Of a DNA stretch of 64,000 nt, positions 45,460 through 58,599 are shown in pieces; the first letter of the stretch is position 1, and the number at the start of each line of letters is the position of its first letter. Location: contig OY821519.1 in assembly GCA_963682025.1 (NCBI GenBank), positions 250,990,858 through 251,054,857 on the forward strand. The letters run 5' to 3'. The notes below the pieces were generated by a model. It ran no database searches, was not told the origin of the DNA, and worked only from the letters and a program-made list of their open reading frames with translations. Position numbers and translations under genes: made by a program. The stretch is from Cordilura impudica (lineage: Eukaryota; Arthropoda; Insecta; Diptera; Scathophagidae).

Positions 45460-45890
45460 TTAAAAAGGTACTTTAAAAAAATTAAAATTTTATTCTCTTT
45501 AATAACGTACTTTTCTTCAATAAGGTGTTTTTCTGCAAAAAAAATTTACTTTTCTTTAATATGTTACTTTTCTCCAAAAAGGTATTTTTCTGAAAAAAAA
45601 AACATAATTTTCTTCAGAAAGGTACTTTTCTATGAAAAATTACTTTTCTTCAATAATTTGCCTTTCAGAAAAAATTTATTTTTCTTCCGAGATGTACTTA
45701 GCTACAAAAAAGTATTTTAATTTAATAAGTTACTTTTCTCCAAAAAGGTAAAAAAAAACATATTTTTCTTCAAACGGCATTTTTATTTAATAACGTACTT
45801 TTTCTTACAAATTTACATTTATCAAAAATGTACTTTTCTTCGAAAAGGTAATTTTCTATAAAATATACTTTTCTTTCATAACATACTTTT
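45460..45890. repeat. Degenerate ~30-bp array (GGTACTTTTCTnnAAAA)
   Basis: Variants of AAAAAGGTACTTTTCT followed by TCAATAAnnTACTTTTC recur about fifteen times. The array abuts the DINE-like element at 45.89 kb. A similar GGTACTTTTT-based array lies at 62.0-62.8 kb. Confidence 0.75.
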
Positions 45891-45891
45891 T

Positions 45892-46130
45892 TTATACCCT
45901 ATACCACTATGTGGTTTGGGTATAATGACTTTGTGCTGCTGTTTGCAACTAACAAATATACTTGACCTAGACCCACCCACCTTTAATTATACCGATTTAC
46001 TCAGAACCACTTTCTCAATCGATTTAGCGATGTCCGTCCGTCCGTCTGTGTGTCTATGTAAACCTTGTAATCAAACTACAAGTCGCAAATATATTTTGGA
46101 GAAATTTTGTATATAAGCGTCTGTCAGAAA
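45892..46130 (+). mobile_element. DINE-1/mini-me-like element, 5' fragment
   Basis: It starts TATACCCTATACCACTATGT and closely matches the first part of the element at 12.67 kb, including TGGTTTGGGTATAATGACTT and the CCGTCCGT...CTGTGTGTCTATGTAAA tract at 46031-46060. The 3' hairpin end is absent, so it is truncated. Confidence 0.75.
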
Positions 46131-46610
46131 ACTATAGGTGACCAAATTAAAGCCCTTTTTGCCATATCTAACTTTATTTTCGATAAAAATGTATTTTTAT
46201 AACTTTTTAATTTTTCGTTAAAAAAAAATTAATTTCGGTGAAAAATATAAGCGATCCAAAATTAAAGCCTTTTTTGCATGTTAACAATTTATAAAAAAAA
46301 GTCAATTATTTGTTTAGTTTCTTAGAAAAATGCATGGTTTTTATTTTCCATATAAAACTGAGGTTTTGGTGAATAATATGTGATCCCAAATTAAAGCCCT
46401 ATTTTTGTAAAATTTTTACGCTTTAGATTCCATATTAAAAATTTTCTTCAGACACTTTCTTATGATTCTCCGATGTTCAATAAGTATGCTAAAGTTTAAA
46501 TTATAAAATTTGAAGTATAAAAATGTATTTATAAATACTAGCAGAACCCAGCACTCGAAATTAGAGTGTAAATTCTAGGAAATTTTATTTTTTTATTATT
46601 AAATAGGGAA
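46115..46610. repeat. ~120-140-bp degenerate repeats and a shared tail
   Basis: GTGACCAAATTAAAGCCCTT, GCGATCCAAAATTAAAGCCT and GTGATCCCAAATTAAAGCCC recur at about 46128, 46251 and 46380, and a fourth form lies at 44335. From about 46535 the block CTAGCAGAACCCAGCACTCG with AAATTCTAGGAAATTTTATT matches 34680-34740 in inverted orientation. It is probably part of a dispersed non-coding repeat. Confidence 0.55.
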
Positions 46611-47149
46611 TATATATATATTCTTAGATTTTGGTTAAGTTATATTATTTTAAATTGATTTTATTTTAATTATTTATATTAGAGTTCATTATTCAGGGTA
46701 TTCTGCATTGTAATATAGTTGTATTACTTTATGGATATATAAATAAAAAAATATAAAAATTTTTTTCTATCAGTTTTTTTTTTAATTTATATATATAAAT
46801 TTATGAACATTTAAATAAAATCATTAAATTATGATTTTTTAAATAAAATTCATTAAATTGCATTATAAATATTTGTTTAACACACATAAGATATATAAAT
46901 GGGCTTGTTAATAATTTTTTTAAGAGCCTAAAGGTATGCTAATCAATTTTAAACTATTCACAATTCAACACAGGAATCTTGATATACAATTTTTGCAAAC
47001 ACGTTAATAAATTTAATAAACAGACAAACAGCATTGTATAGTTTTATGTATGTGTTAGTAGCAACTTTTAAAAATTATTACTCCAAAAAAATGTACCACA
47101 TGGTTTATATGTAAAGATTAAAATTTTTAAAAAAAATTTTTCTTTCGTT

Positions 47150-47700
47150 GCAAAAACTTTTTTAGTTGTTTTAATTAAAATATTATTTGGAAACCATTTC
47201 AATTCTCAATTAATACTTTCTGTAACTGGAATAATTCAGTCAATTCAAATATTTATTGATTTCTAATAGTAATTTGAATTACAGTTTTTAATTTAATAAC
47301 ATTTTTTAATAATTATTCCCTTAGCATCAAAAACTTTTTTAATTGTTATGATTAAAAAATTGTTTGAATTCAATTTCAATTTTCTATTCATAATTTTAGC
47401 AAATGGAATAATTTCAGTCAATTCAGTCCAATATTTATTGATTTTTAATCGTAATTACAATTACAGATTTTAATTTTATTAATTTTTCCATTTGTAAGTA
47501 ATAAGTAATTATAGTAAATTCCAGTCAATTAATATGCGAGTATTTATTGATTTGAACCGTTAATTTCAATTACAGCTTTCAATTTGTTTAAATATTTATT
47601 TTCATTTATAAAAACTTTTTGTAAGTGTAGTAAATAGCATAATTTCAGTCAATTAAAATATTTATTTCATCATAAGTTTTATCGACCTTTTTTTTTTTTG
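47150..47700. repeat. Degenerate array (CAATTnnnnTATTTATTGATTT words)
   Basis: Units of about 150-190 bases contain TTTTAATTGTTATGATTAAA, GGAATAATTCAGTCAATT and ATATTTATTGATTTTTAATC in the same order. At least three diverged units are visible. They are related to the better conserved duplication that follows at 48.0 kb. Confidence 0.6.
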
Positions 47701-47998
47701 GTAAATATTTGTTAAGATTTTTAGAATTCTCTAAAGTGGGCTTCTAAGGTCATTTTTTCAGAATAAATAAAAGACTATTTATTTATTATTCATCCGACGT
47801 TTCGTTGAGTTTCCCAACATCCTCAGGGATAATTTTATTAATATATAGTCTTTTTTTTGTCAAATTTAATACATTTAATAAACAATATATTCTGTTTTAC
47901 ATACACAACATAAAACACAAAATTAATTTAAAGCAAATGTAGAAAATAAATAAAAGTAAATATCACAGTAAAAATGTCTTAAACTAGTATCACAGCTG

Positions 47999-48464
47999 AA
48001 AGTTAGAAACTATTATTGATTTTTAATCAAAATTTCAATGACAGCTATTGATTTGATTAAAATATTTAATTAAATATTTTGAAAACAATTTCAATTAATA
48101 ATGTTAGAAAATAGAATAATTTAATTTAAAAAAAAAATCGATTAAGTTTATAAGTTATGTTTAATCGATAGTAAATGTTTAATTGATACTAGAAATTCCT
48201 TTAGAAGTTCGAATTTAATTATTTTTTTAAAGTTAGAAACTATTATTGATTTTTAATCAAAATTTCAATGACAGCTATTGATTTGATTAAAATATTTAAT
48301 TAAATATTTTGAAAACAATTTCAATTAATAATGTTAGAAAATAGAATAATTTAATTAAAAAAAAAATCGATTAAGTTTATAAGTTATGTTTAATCGATAC
48401 TAATAAATGTTTAATTGATACTAGAAATTCCTTTAGAAGTTCGAATTTAATTATTTTTTTAAAC
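47999..48464. repeat. 230-bp tandem duplication, nearly identical copies
   Basis: AAAGTTAGAAACTATTATTG starts at 47999 and again at 48229, and the two copies remain nearly identical over their whole length, differing by a few short insertions or deletions such as the extra ACTA near 48398. In contrast to neighbouring arrays this is a recent event. No coding sequence is seen. Confidence 0.9.
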
Positions 48465-48489
48465 TCGATTTTATTTTTTGTACTTACTT

Positions 48490-48660
48490 TTTTTTAGCGG
48501 CAACGTCCAATTATAGAAACCTTGGTATACGCAACTTAAACTCACCATTCTCCTCACCGCTCTAGTCTTAGCAATATGTAGAACAAAGAATGCTTCTAGC
48601 TTGTGGATACTGCAACTTATCATTGTCCCATTAAATAAAAACTCTTGATTTTGTTTTTCG
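48490..48660 (-). other. Candidate exon (alternative first exon?)
   Basis: This short patch is less AT-rich than its surroundings. On the minus strand it contains an open frame with CSIHKLEAFFVLHIAKTRAV and an ATG at 48548-48546 directly followed by the donor GTGAGTTTAAG. A second donor-like site, GTAAGT, lies just downstream. An ATG at an exon end is exactly what fwe exon 2 requires, so this may be an alternative fwe first exon. It may equally be an exon of an unrelated gene, or chance. Confidence 0.3.
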
Positions 48661-49785
48661 TTTTGCTGTTTCTTTTGGTGTTTTTTATTTTGTTTTCAGT
48701 TTCATTTTTTTAAATTATTATATTTTTTTCTTTTGTTCAAAAGTACAAAATAAAATCATGTTTTTTTAACAAATAATTTTTTTTCTTTCAAAATTTGTTT
48801 TTTTAATACCACAGTTTGTTGTTGTTGTTGTAAAATATTTGTAACGATTCAAAAACGGGCAAAATCGATTTTGAATTGTTTTTATTTAGCCAATTAAGAT
48901 TAATATTATGATCCGTTTTGTTTTTGGATTGCCAATGGGGGTTTTTAGGTTTTGAGGACAGCTGTCTTTAGAGAAAATATAAAACTTAACATTTTCTTAA
49001 AAGTTAAAGATTTACAATAGGTGTATTTATTTAAATGGTGTAAAAACATGTAAAACAAATGCAAAGAGCAATGCAATATATAGAAATACCTAAGTATATT
49101 AACATTATTAAATTAAAAATAATAAAGGAACTTAAAATACATACATACAGTACCGTTAAGTTGTTTCTTAAGACAAAAACATAATTATAACGGGTGGGAG
49201 GGAATAAATAAATAAAAAAAAATAGTTTATACTAATAGGGTTGTCTTTAAGCAAATGCATTACAATTTTAGTTTGCTAGAAATAGAATTTTTTTTTTTTA
49301 TATTTTATGCTATTCTTCATCACTATAAATCAAACTAATGCTAAGAGAGGTTCTAATGATTAAAGTAATTACTTCAAGTAAATACTATTTTTGTTAGTAT
49401 TCATATCAGCCAATACTTTCCTTTTAAGAACTTGTTCAGTCAGGCAGTTTCAGTTAGCAATTTTGTAATTAGTTTTTTTTTTTAAAGATTTTTAAAATCT
49501 TTTTACGAAAAAATTACACTTGACTTTAACTTAAACTCACCTGATGTTATAATTATGTTTCTGCTTTTAGATGTTTTTAGTTTGTTTATTAAAAATCTAC
49601 AAAGGTTTTAAAGTTGTTTTAAGTTTGGTGGCTTAAACCATCTGCTAATCTAAGGCATTTTATTTTGGTTTAATTATCACTTAATTATGAGAATTTAAAA
49701 TAAAAAATATATTGTCATCTTTATAATACTTTTAAAATTGTTTAAATTAAATTTTGGAAACTTTATGAATTAAAAAAAAAAAAAA
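48661..49785. other. AT-rich region; no gene seen
   Basis: The only notable site is a second minus-strand donor-like sequence: the 14 bases AACTTAAACTCACC at 49528-49541 are the same as at 48533-48546. No protein-like frame accompanies it. Confidence 0.4.
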
Positions 49786-52700
49786 AAAAACTTAAGTAAG
49801 TCTGAGACTGAACTTAGAATAAAGATATTTAAAAACATTAATTTGAGCTTAGATTGACATTATGAAACAAAACACAGTAACACCATGAGTTAAGCAGAAA
49901 TTAAATACTATAAAATCTGGCGCAAAGATTTAATATAACCGAGATTAACTTGTGAGTCAAGTTTACAAAATCTCATCTAAGCTTAAATTAATTAAGCAGT
50001 AAACCCACGTTTTGAACTAAGATGAAAGACTATAAAATAAGTGTTAAAAACTTAAAAAACTTCATAATACCGAGTTTAAGACTTGACTTAGACTTTGTAA
50101 AAGCGCGGTAAAGACAGGATTTAGTTTTAGATAAAAGACCATAAAATAGCGCTAAGAGCATGATAAAGACTTTATATAACTGCGTTTATGGCACGGTTTA
50201 AGCTTAGATTTAATGCTTTACAAAATGGCAACTAAGGCCAAGTTTTTGCGATGTCAGTTAAGCTTAGTTAAGGTAAACTTAAATTTTTAAACACATAACT
50301 TTCGAACTATTTGACTAAGAGCGAGTTTTTGGTAAGTAAAGTAAACTTGGTTTAATTTCACTCAGGCTTTTCTATGCTTCAGATCGATTTATTGCCATGT
50401 CCGTTAATCTTAGTTTAGTTAAACTTGCATTTTTAAACACTAATAACTTTTAAACTATTTGATTAAAGCGTTAAAATTATGAGTTTAATTAAACTTAGTT
50501 TAACTGATATCTCAAAAACTTAGCTTAGTTATGTTAAAGTCGAATTTTTAAACACATATAACTTTCGAACTATTTGACTAGCGAGTTTTTGGAGTCAGTT
50601 AAACTTGTTTTGATTAAATTCATTACTTTTAATGCTTTATGACCAGTTAGTAGCATGTCAGTTAATCTTAGATTTAAATTCATTATTTGAAAATGCAAGT
50701 TAATAAACTAAGTTTAAACATCACAAAACTTCGGTCTAAGACTTGCCTTTTTAAATACTAATAACTTTCAAACTATTTGATTAAAGCGTTAAAAAAATGT
50801 GAGTTTAATATACTAAGTTTAAATAATTGGATTTTAACTAATTGACTAAAGAGCCAAAAACTTTAGTTTACTTTAATTACTCGCTCTTAATTAAATATTT
50901 AAAATTTAGAAGGCCAAGTTTTTGAAGTATCAATTAAACATAGTGTAGTTAAACTCCCGATTTTTAATGCTTTAAAAGTTATAAGTTTTATAAAAGCGGA
51001 GTTTATTTAAACTAAGTTTAATCGACATCCCAAAAATTCGGTCGGACGTGTAAAAATTGTGGGTTTTAGTTAAATTTCATTGGCCTTTCAAATACTTGAC
51101 CTAAGGCGCGTCATTAACGATTTATTATTAGACTATAAAATCGCTTTAAGTCATGATATAAACATATATTGAGGTCTTCATAAAACCGAGCTTAAGAAAT
51201 GATTGGGGATTAACTGAGGCTTCATATTACCACGATTAGAAAAGGGTTAAGACTTCATAAAACCGGAATTAAGACATTAAGTGAGATATGATTAAAGATT
51301 TTAAAAGACCCACTTGATAAAAACCGACTTCATAAAACCACGATTAAGTAAAGTTTTAAGATTTAATTAAACTGCGCTTAAGACATTACTTAAAATTCAA
51401 TTAAAGACTTCACTAAATTTCTTTAAGACACGATATAAGGATAAGATTAAACTTCGTAACATGATTAAATCACAACTGAAGTTTAGATTCAAATTTATTT
51501 TATATTGGAATAGTCTTCAATTAAGCGCGTTTAAGTGATGATTAAGACTTAAATGATAGTCTTTATAAAATCTCGATGAAGATATACATTGAAAACGCTA
51601 ATAAGGCATGATTCAAGCTTGACAGGATTTAGGTTTAAATAAGATATATAATGATTAGTTTAAAGATTTCATTAGACAGGGCTTAATATGGTCGAAGGTT
51701 ATTGCAAAATGAGCAAAAGGCTTAGGACAATGATTTCAATTTATTTAGTTTCGGATGGAAGAGCTTTTAAGCCATGATTAAGGCTTAAATTAAAGTCTTT
51801 GGAAACCCGCTATTAACACATTCTTCCCATAAGACTTAATAAAAACCGGTATTATGACATGATTCAAGTTTAGGTTTAAATGGACAGACTTTAAAAAACC
51901 CGGATTAAGAACAAATTAATATTTAGCCTATAGGAAGCTAAGATTACAGATAAAAAGGCGGTTTCAACATTTTTAAGGTTCGATTTCTTCTTCATTAAAC
52001 AGGGCGAAAGACATGATATAATGATTAGATTAAAGATTTCTTTAGACCGCGCTTAAACATAGTTTAAAGTTATCGTAAAACTGGATATATGTACATAATG
52101 ATTTCAATTAATTTTGTTTTGGATTGAAGAGTTCAAATAAAAGCGTTTCAGACATGATTAAGGCTAAAATTTTAGAAAACAGCTATTAACATATGATACA
52201 AGCTTATGTTAAGATTGAAGTTTGTGTTGAAAGACTTTGCAATTAAGAATATATTAGGATTTAGCTTATATGAAGCTTAGATTAATTATTTCAATTTATT
52301 TAGTCGCGGTAAAGGCTTAAATAAATTCTATGAAATGCGAGATATATAATTTAAGAGATTGTAAAAACGTGATTAGACTTGATTTAGGTTTAAATAGAAG
52401 ACTTGACAAAACTGAGATTAAGAGCTGAGTACGGTTTATGCACTTCTAAAGTTTTGATTTCTGTTTTTGGAAAAGACCCAGTTAAGTAGTAAATTCAATA
52501 ATCCAGTGATTGAGCAAAGAAATAAATATACATTTTATAGTGTTTGAAGAACATTAAGCTTAGATTAAGAACTTAATTGAAAATTTTTGGTAAATATGAA
52601 AATGTGGAGAATACCGGGACTGAAGACATCAATAATAGGTGTTTACGTAAAGAAAAATATTATATTTATCTCCTCACATGTAATTTCCACGCAATTTTCA

Positions 52701-53650
52701 TTGATATAAAATATTAGGTAAATATCCCCCGTAAACATTTTATGATCCTTCGAACCGGAGTAAATTTTTTTAAGAGTTCGAAGAAGAAACGGTTTCGGTC
52801 AACATTTTATTAAAAAACTTAATTAAAGTGTAAATTGAATAATGGCAAAATCATAGATGGAAAATTTATCGTATTTAAATAACAAGATTTAAGCTCAGAT
52901 TGAGGGCTTTATTAAAGTTTTTAATATTGAAACTGTTTCGATTTAAAATTTGATTGAAAAATGCAATTTAAGGTAACTTAAGGAAGCCAGCGTTTGAACA
53001 AAATAGGGTTTCTTCGCATTTGATTCACGAGGTTGAGGACTTTTTAAAAGAAAATTATGGTTTCAATTTTATATTAAAAAAATGGTTTCAATTTTAGATT
53101 AAAAAATAACGGATTTAAGGCCTAAAGCGAAGAATCAAAATCATGATTAACATGACAATGCAAAATTAAGGTTTTAAACTCAAGACAAAAGTTTAGCTGG
53201 AGGATTAATTAAGAATTATTAGGGTTTTGAAGAAACAAGAATGAATTTAACTGAAGACTGAAGGTTTAAAAAAATTGGTTATGGACCCTAAAATTAATGA
53301 CTTTAAAAATTGAGATTAAACCTAGATTAAACAATGTGAATGAAAAATAAAAACTAAGCTTCAGGACTTTATAAAGGTGATCAAACTATTATTTCCTAGT
53401 TTCAGTCGAAGTTTCAATCAAGATTTCATAAAGCCTTTTAGCCTAGCTATTATTCATAAATGAATCAATCTAAGCTTTAATATAGCTTTAAAAATCACCA
53501 TTAAATTTTTAAAAAAGTGATTCAAATTTAAATAATGATTTCAACACAACGATATTAACGCTAACACATTTTGAAGACTGAATTATTTTAAGGTTATGAA
53601 TGAAGACCTAAAAAGCCATGACTTAAGTTCGGATTAAATATATAAATATC
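49786..53650. repeat. 3.9-kb degenerate array (ATTAAGACTT..ATAAAACCG words)
   Basis: Variants of GACTTCATAAAACCG, CTTAAGACATGATTAA and GCTTAGATTAAG recur dozens of times with loose spacing of 40-80 bases, for example near 49925, 50060, 50170, 51175, 51254, 51333, 51830 and 52150. Between about 50270 and 51060 a different sub-family prevails, with AACTTTCGAACTATTTGACTA and GCGAGTTTTTGG units about 100-130 bases apart. No coding frame is visible. Confidence 0.7.
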
Positions 53651-55600
53651 CCTTAATATTTTTAACACTTTTGTATTTAAAATACGCCCATGATCTGGAT
53701 TTCACATCCCCATGAAACGAAATCAATACGATTTTTCGTATTTGTTGAACTTTTTTGGCTATAAGAATTACAGAACATGGTCGATTTTAAGTCTAAAAAT
53801 TTTTCTTTTTCTTTTTTAAATTAAAATTGTACATTTTTTTAAATCTAAATTAATTTTTTTTTTTCAATTTCTTTACATTCAAAGTGAAGACTTTCTCAGC
53901 TTTAACATAATTTTTTCAATACATTTTTGTTACAAAAATTTTATTTCCATTTAAATTCATTGTAGATTTTTCAAAAATTTTCCTAATCACAACTGTATTA
54001 TTCATGATATGTTTATTATTATAAAACGGACAATTTAAAACCTTTGTTTACACATTTCATTATATATATTTTTTTTGAGTTTTGGCTTAAGACTTAAAAT
54101 TATAAAACATTTAAATGTTGTTTTTTTTCTTTTTTGTTTGTTTTGTTCTTAATTAAGATTTGGCCACATTGTCTTTACCAAGTTATTATTATGAAAACTA
54201 ATTAATTAATGGCCAGTTGGTTACATACATATGTAATTGTACTTTATTCAATTCAGAGAGAAATTTTTCCAATCGGAATTTCTAGCCGACGATAGTATAA
54301 CTGGATCTTATTATTCTAAATTGTACAACTTGATGTGTGTTTAAAAGGAAACAAATGCTAATAATAATAAATAAAAAAAATAAATAAATAAATAATACAT
54401 TTAGCCGTATTTAGTATGAAAAACTAAGCAGTGGCTAATATAACCTAACTTTGTGTTCCACAAAAATATATTTATAAATAAAGTTAGGTTATAATTCGTT
54501 ATTTTCATTTATAATACGACATTAAAGTGTATATTACGTAGTAAAAAGGTGGTTTTGTTAATTGATGTTCTTTTTTTTTTTTTTTTTGAAAAAAATAAGC
54601 TTTTATTCTGTACTTTGTCAAAGTTTTAATAATTTCAATAAAATTAAAACAGAAACTTAAAAAAAAAAATTAACAATTTCTATTGTTCAATATTTTGTTT
54701 CTTTTTTCAAATTTAAGTTTTAAAAATATTACATAAATTTAATTTTTAAAGTGAAAAACATGCTTATCAAAATAAAACTTGATAAATTTTACAATCAATA
54801 AACATGTTTTCACTTCTTAAATTGAATTTAAAAGTTCTGAAAACATGCATAAGAAAACTTTAATAGTATAAAAAAATATCTTGTTAAAAACTTGGTAATT
54901 TTACAAAAACTATATTAAGGTAAATGCAAAATGTTACATTTGCAGCCTATATATGCTACTAATAATATAATGTTCAAAACATTTTAATCTCTTTAAAAAA
55001 ATAATTTTCAACAAAACTTTGGAAATTGTACTAAACAAAAACTTGGGTAAATAAATATTATAATTAATACTTTAAAATACAAAATTGTATTTCAGAGCTT
55101 TCTAACATTTCAATATACATAAATCTTCAATACAACAAGAAAAAATAACTTAAGTAAAAACAAATTATTGCCATTTTTCAAAAATGTATTTAAATGTAAA
55201 TATAATGAACCAATGAATTATTATTAATTCATATTGAATTTGATTTTTAAACAAACTCAGTTCTGAGCTCAGGTCGACTTATTAGTTTCTCTTTAAACTA
55301 TCCTTAATATTGACCGTATACTATTGTTTTATATAGTAAAACAGATATGTATGTTGTTCAAGTTGTAGGAAATCTAATTTCAAAAATTATAAATTCAGAG
55401 CAATTTGGAAATTTTAGAAAAAATTTTATGCCGTCTTTTATTTAGTTTATCTGAATCCGTAATTTATTTTATTTATTTCATTCATTAAACTAATTTGTTA
55501 AAAAAAAAAAAAAAAAAAAAGGCTCATGATATAATTCTACAAATACATAAATAATTGTGCATTATTATTCGACAAATTAATATAACAGAATATTCAAGTT
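53651..55600. other. AT-rich non-coding region; one hairpin
   Basis: No gene is visible. A hairpin, TATAACCTAACTTT at 54439-54452 with its exact inverse at 54480-54493, is the only structure of note. Long poly-A and poly-T runs occur at 54573-54587 and 55500-55520. Confidence 0.5.
54439..54493. repeat. 14-bp perfect hairpin
   Basis: TATAACCTAACTTT and AAAGTTAGGTTATA are exact reverse complements separated by 27 bases. Flanking sequence adds little pairing. Confidence 0.75.
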
Positions 55601-56900
55601 TTTTGAGGGGCAAATTATAAAGATTATACTGGCAGTTTTACAAAAGTGAACTTAGTAAAATCTTTAATATATTTTTATATTGTTTTGATTTTTCGACTTG
55701 GCAGAGAATTTTAAAATTAATAAATTATAAGTAAACACTTATTTAGAGTAAACTGGCAGTTTTATAAAAGTTAACTTGATAAAGATCTTTTTATATGTAC
55801 ATTTAAATATCGTTTCTGACTTTCATAGTCTACAGCAAACTTTAAATTGAATATCGTAGGCAAGTTTTTTAAATATTGACGTTGGCTGATAATATAGATT
55901 TTTTCGGGCTGTTCAAAATTGCAGTAAACTTAAAAATGTTTGATTAATTTAAGTTTTAAATTAGTTTAATTGATTAAAATTAATTTACCTAAGTTAAATT
56001 TCATAATTGCTTTTTAAATTATTTAGCTCGTTCAAATTGATGAAAATCGTCAACGTTTTTTAAAAAAGTTCTTATTTGATATTTTTTTATAAATGAACAG
56101 ATTTTTGAACATATTAATTTACATAAGTTGTTTGGTAATTTAGTTACTTAAATAAACTTGTTTGTTCAGAGTTTGAAAATATAACTGTTTAGTAGTTAAA
56201 ATGAATCTAACCTCAAAAACATAATTACGTAAGTTTATCTCAACTTAACTGATTTACCTAAGTTTTAAATTTTGTTATTTTATAACAAATTCAAATATAT
56301 TTTGCATATTTTTTTTTCCAATATATGAAGCACAAAAATTTTTTTGTAACTTGGTTGATTTTCCTAAGTTGTAAATAATGTTGTTTATTACGTAATATAT
56401 GAAATCTCTTATGGAAAAATGTTTTTCAAAGTTTTTTTTTTGTAGATTTATGCAAAACGAAAATGTTTCGCTTTTTGATTAAAAATTATAAAAGTAACAC
56501 AACACTTCCTTATCATCTTATACATTTTAAATGGCATTAATAACAAGTTTTGGACTGAAGTTTTTGTTTTTTTTCTGGCTAAAGTTCGATTAATAATTTA
56601 ATGTGCTTTTTACCTAAGTTTTGTTATTTTATGATTTAACCTTAATTTCTTCTTTAATGGCTGAGAAAGCCCGTGTTTATAGGCTATGTTTTAAAACCTC
56701 AAGTTTAGTTTGAAAAATACACAAATAATTTTATTTACCTAAGTGCTCTTGGATAGTTCATGGTTAAATATTAGTTACTTTTTTTGGAAGGCAATTACTA
56801 TGTATTATTTATAAATATTAATAATAAGAAAAAAATCTATTAGTTGTAAAAAATTTGATTTGAATTCAAATTTTACCTTAGTAATTTTTGTAATATAACC
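55600..56900. repeat. Degenerate array (TTTACCTAAGTT words)
   Basis: Variants of GATTTACCTAAGTTTTAAAT recur near 55987, 56119, 56273, 56352, 56608, 56736 and 56873, mostly 90-150 bases apart, often before a TTGTTATTTTATAA-like stretch. The first part, 55610-55800, has two copies of an ACTGGCAGTTTTACAAAAGT block about 130 bases apart. Confidence 0.6.
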
Positions 56901-58560
56901 AAGTTTTTGTCAAGTTAATTGTTTTACATTTTTTGAATATGTAGACAATAAAAATAAAACTTTCTTAATAATTCAAATAGTTTGATACGTTCTTAAAAGA
57001 ATCATAACCCTGAAAAAAACATTTAATTACAATTTGCAGGCTTTCATTATTTTTTGGGTAACCAAAATTGTGGAAATATGCCATTTGACGATAAGCTGAA
57101 TTAGCAAATACTTCATAGTTTAGATAATCGTAACAAAATTAAATTAATTAAATAGTGCTACTAAAGCTTTTCGCAGCAAAAACTTCAAATTGTAATGAAA
57201 ATGTTTTCTTTTTCCTTTGGTTTTTGAGGAGTTTTAAGAAGTTATGAAAATTAAAGCTTTCGTGTATATTTTTTATTATTGAATTATGGATTATCCATTT
57301 AGAATTTAATGTTACCAATATATTTTTTTATTTTTCTTTCAAACAACATTTTGATAGTTTATTATGTTGTAATCGTTTATTCTGTTTAAGAAACTAAAGG
57401 CTGGTGGTAGGAAGCCTCCTCTTTATAAGAATTTCCAAAAAACAAGGAATACAAATTTATTGAAATGTTCTTTCAAAGATTGAAAAAATAAATTTAAGTT
57501 TAAGGCAAAAATTACCCCTAGAAATAAAAACTACTTTGTATGTTTATTACTTATATATATTAAAATTTACTTTTATATAAAAAAAACCCTCCTTAAACTT
57601 GAATTTCTATTTTCAATCTTATCAACAATATACAACAAAAGTTTAGTTTGAAATTTGGAAGCCATTTCTTATATTTTTTAGGTTGTTAACCGTTTAACCC
57701 TTAATTTCATACAACTCGGGATGCAAAACTCAAATAATTTAATTTTAATTAAAAAATTTTTTTTAGGCAAATCAAAAGTATGAATATTAAGGGCTAAATA
57801 TACCCTAGGGTAGTGTTGTTTTTTTTTTGGGGGGGATGGTGGGTTTATGATTTTAAAAAAAATCAAATAGTTAGAGAATTTATTCTGGAAATCATAAAAA
57901 CCAATTCAAGTATTTTTGTTTATTTAAAGGAAGACTTTTTCTTTGAGTAAAGGCTAATAATTTTATTTAAATGTATATTAATGAAATCAAAAAAAAAAAA
58001 AAAATTAAACTAGAAAAATTCTGTGACCATTTGATTTTTTTAAGTAAAAAGCAGAAGTGTTTTAATTATTAAATTAATTTCTAAATGAAAAACTTTTTGA
58101 GTTAATGTATTAATTTCTAAGTAGTAATTTTTGGAAAATTTTTTGAATTATTATATTAATTTCTAAATGGAAAATTTTGAGAAATATTTTTATAAAACCA
58201 ATTCATTACAAGTTTTTAAATTTTGAATCTTTTTTAAAATAACATAATCTTTTTTTATGAATTTGAATAATGGATTTGAATAATTCAATCACTTCGGCTT
58301 TTTCCTTTATATTTTTTTTTTTTTTTTAAATAAAAATGTTTTTATAATTTTCTTTTCAAATATGAAATTTGTTAAGAAAATTATAAAGCTAAAAAACAAT
58401 ATAAACAATTTCAAATGAAATTTATAAAATAAGTAAACATTTTCAATAATAAGTTGCTATTAAGTTTTATCTTTAACACAAAATTTTAATTAAAAAATTA
58501 ATTGATTTATCTCAAATTTTGTACTCGCAATAAATTTTAATTTTAACTATGTACTACTTC
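56901..58560. other. AT-rich non-coding region; no gene seen
   Basis: No supportable coding frame is present. A homopolymer cluster, T8 followed by G8, lies near 57820-57836. About 58030-58200 has three loose copies of TTAATTTCTAAnTGnAAAA. Confidence 0.5.
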
Positions 58561-58599
58561 AGTTCTGTATTAAGGTTCCTAAAGACATTTTTCATAACA

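Noticed and set aside
54439..54493. Telomere-like TTAGG words
   Set aside because: Only single copies occur, as part of a hairpin, with no tandem TTAGG array.
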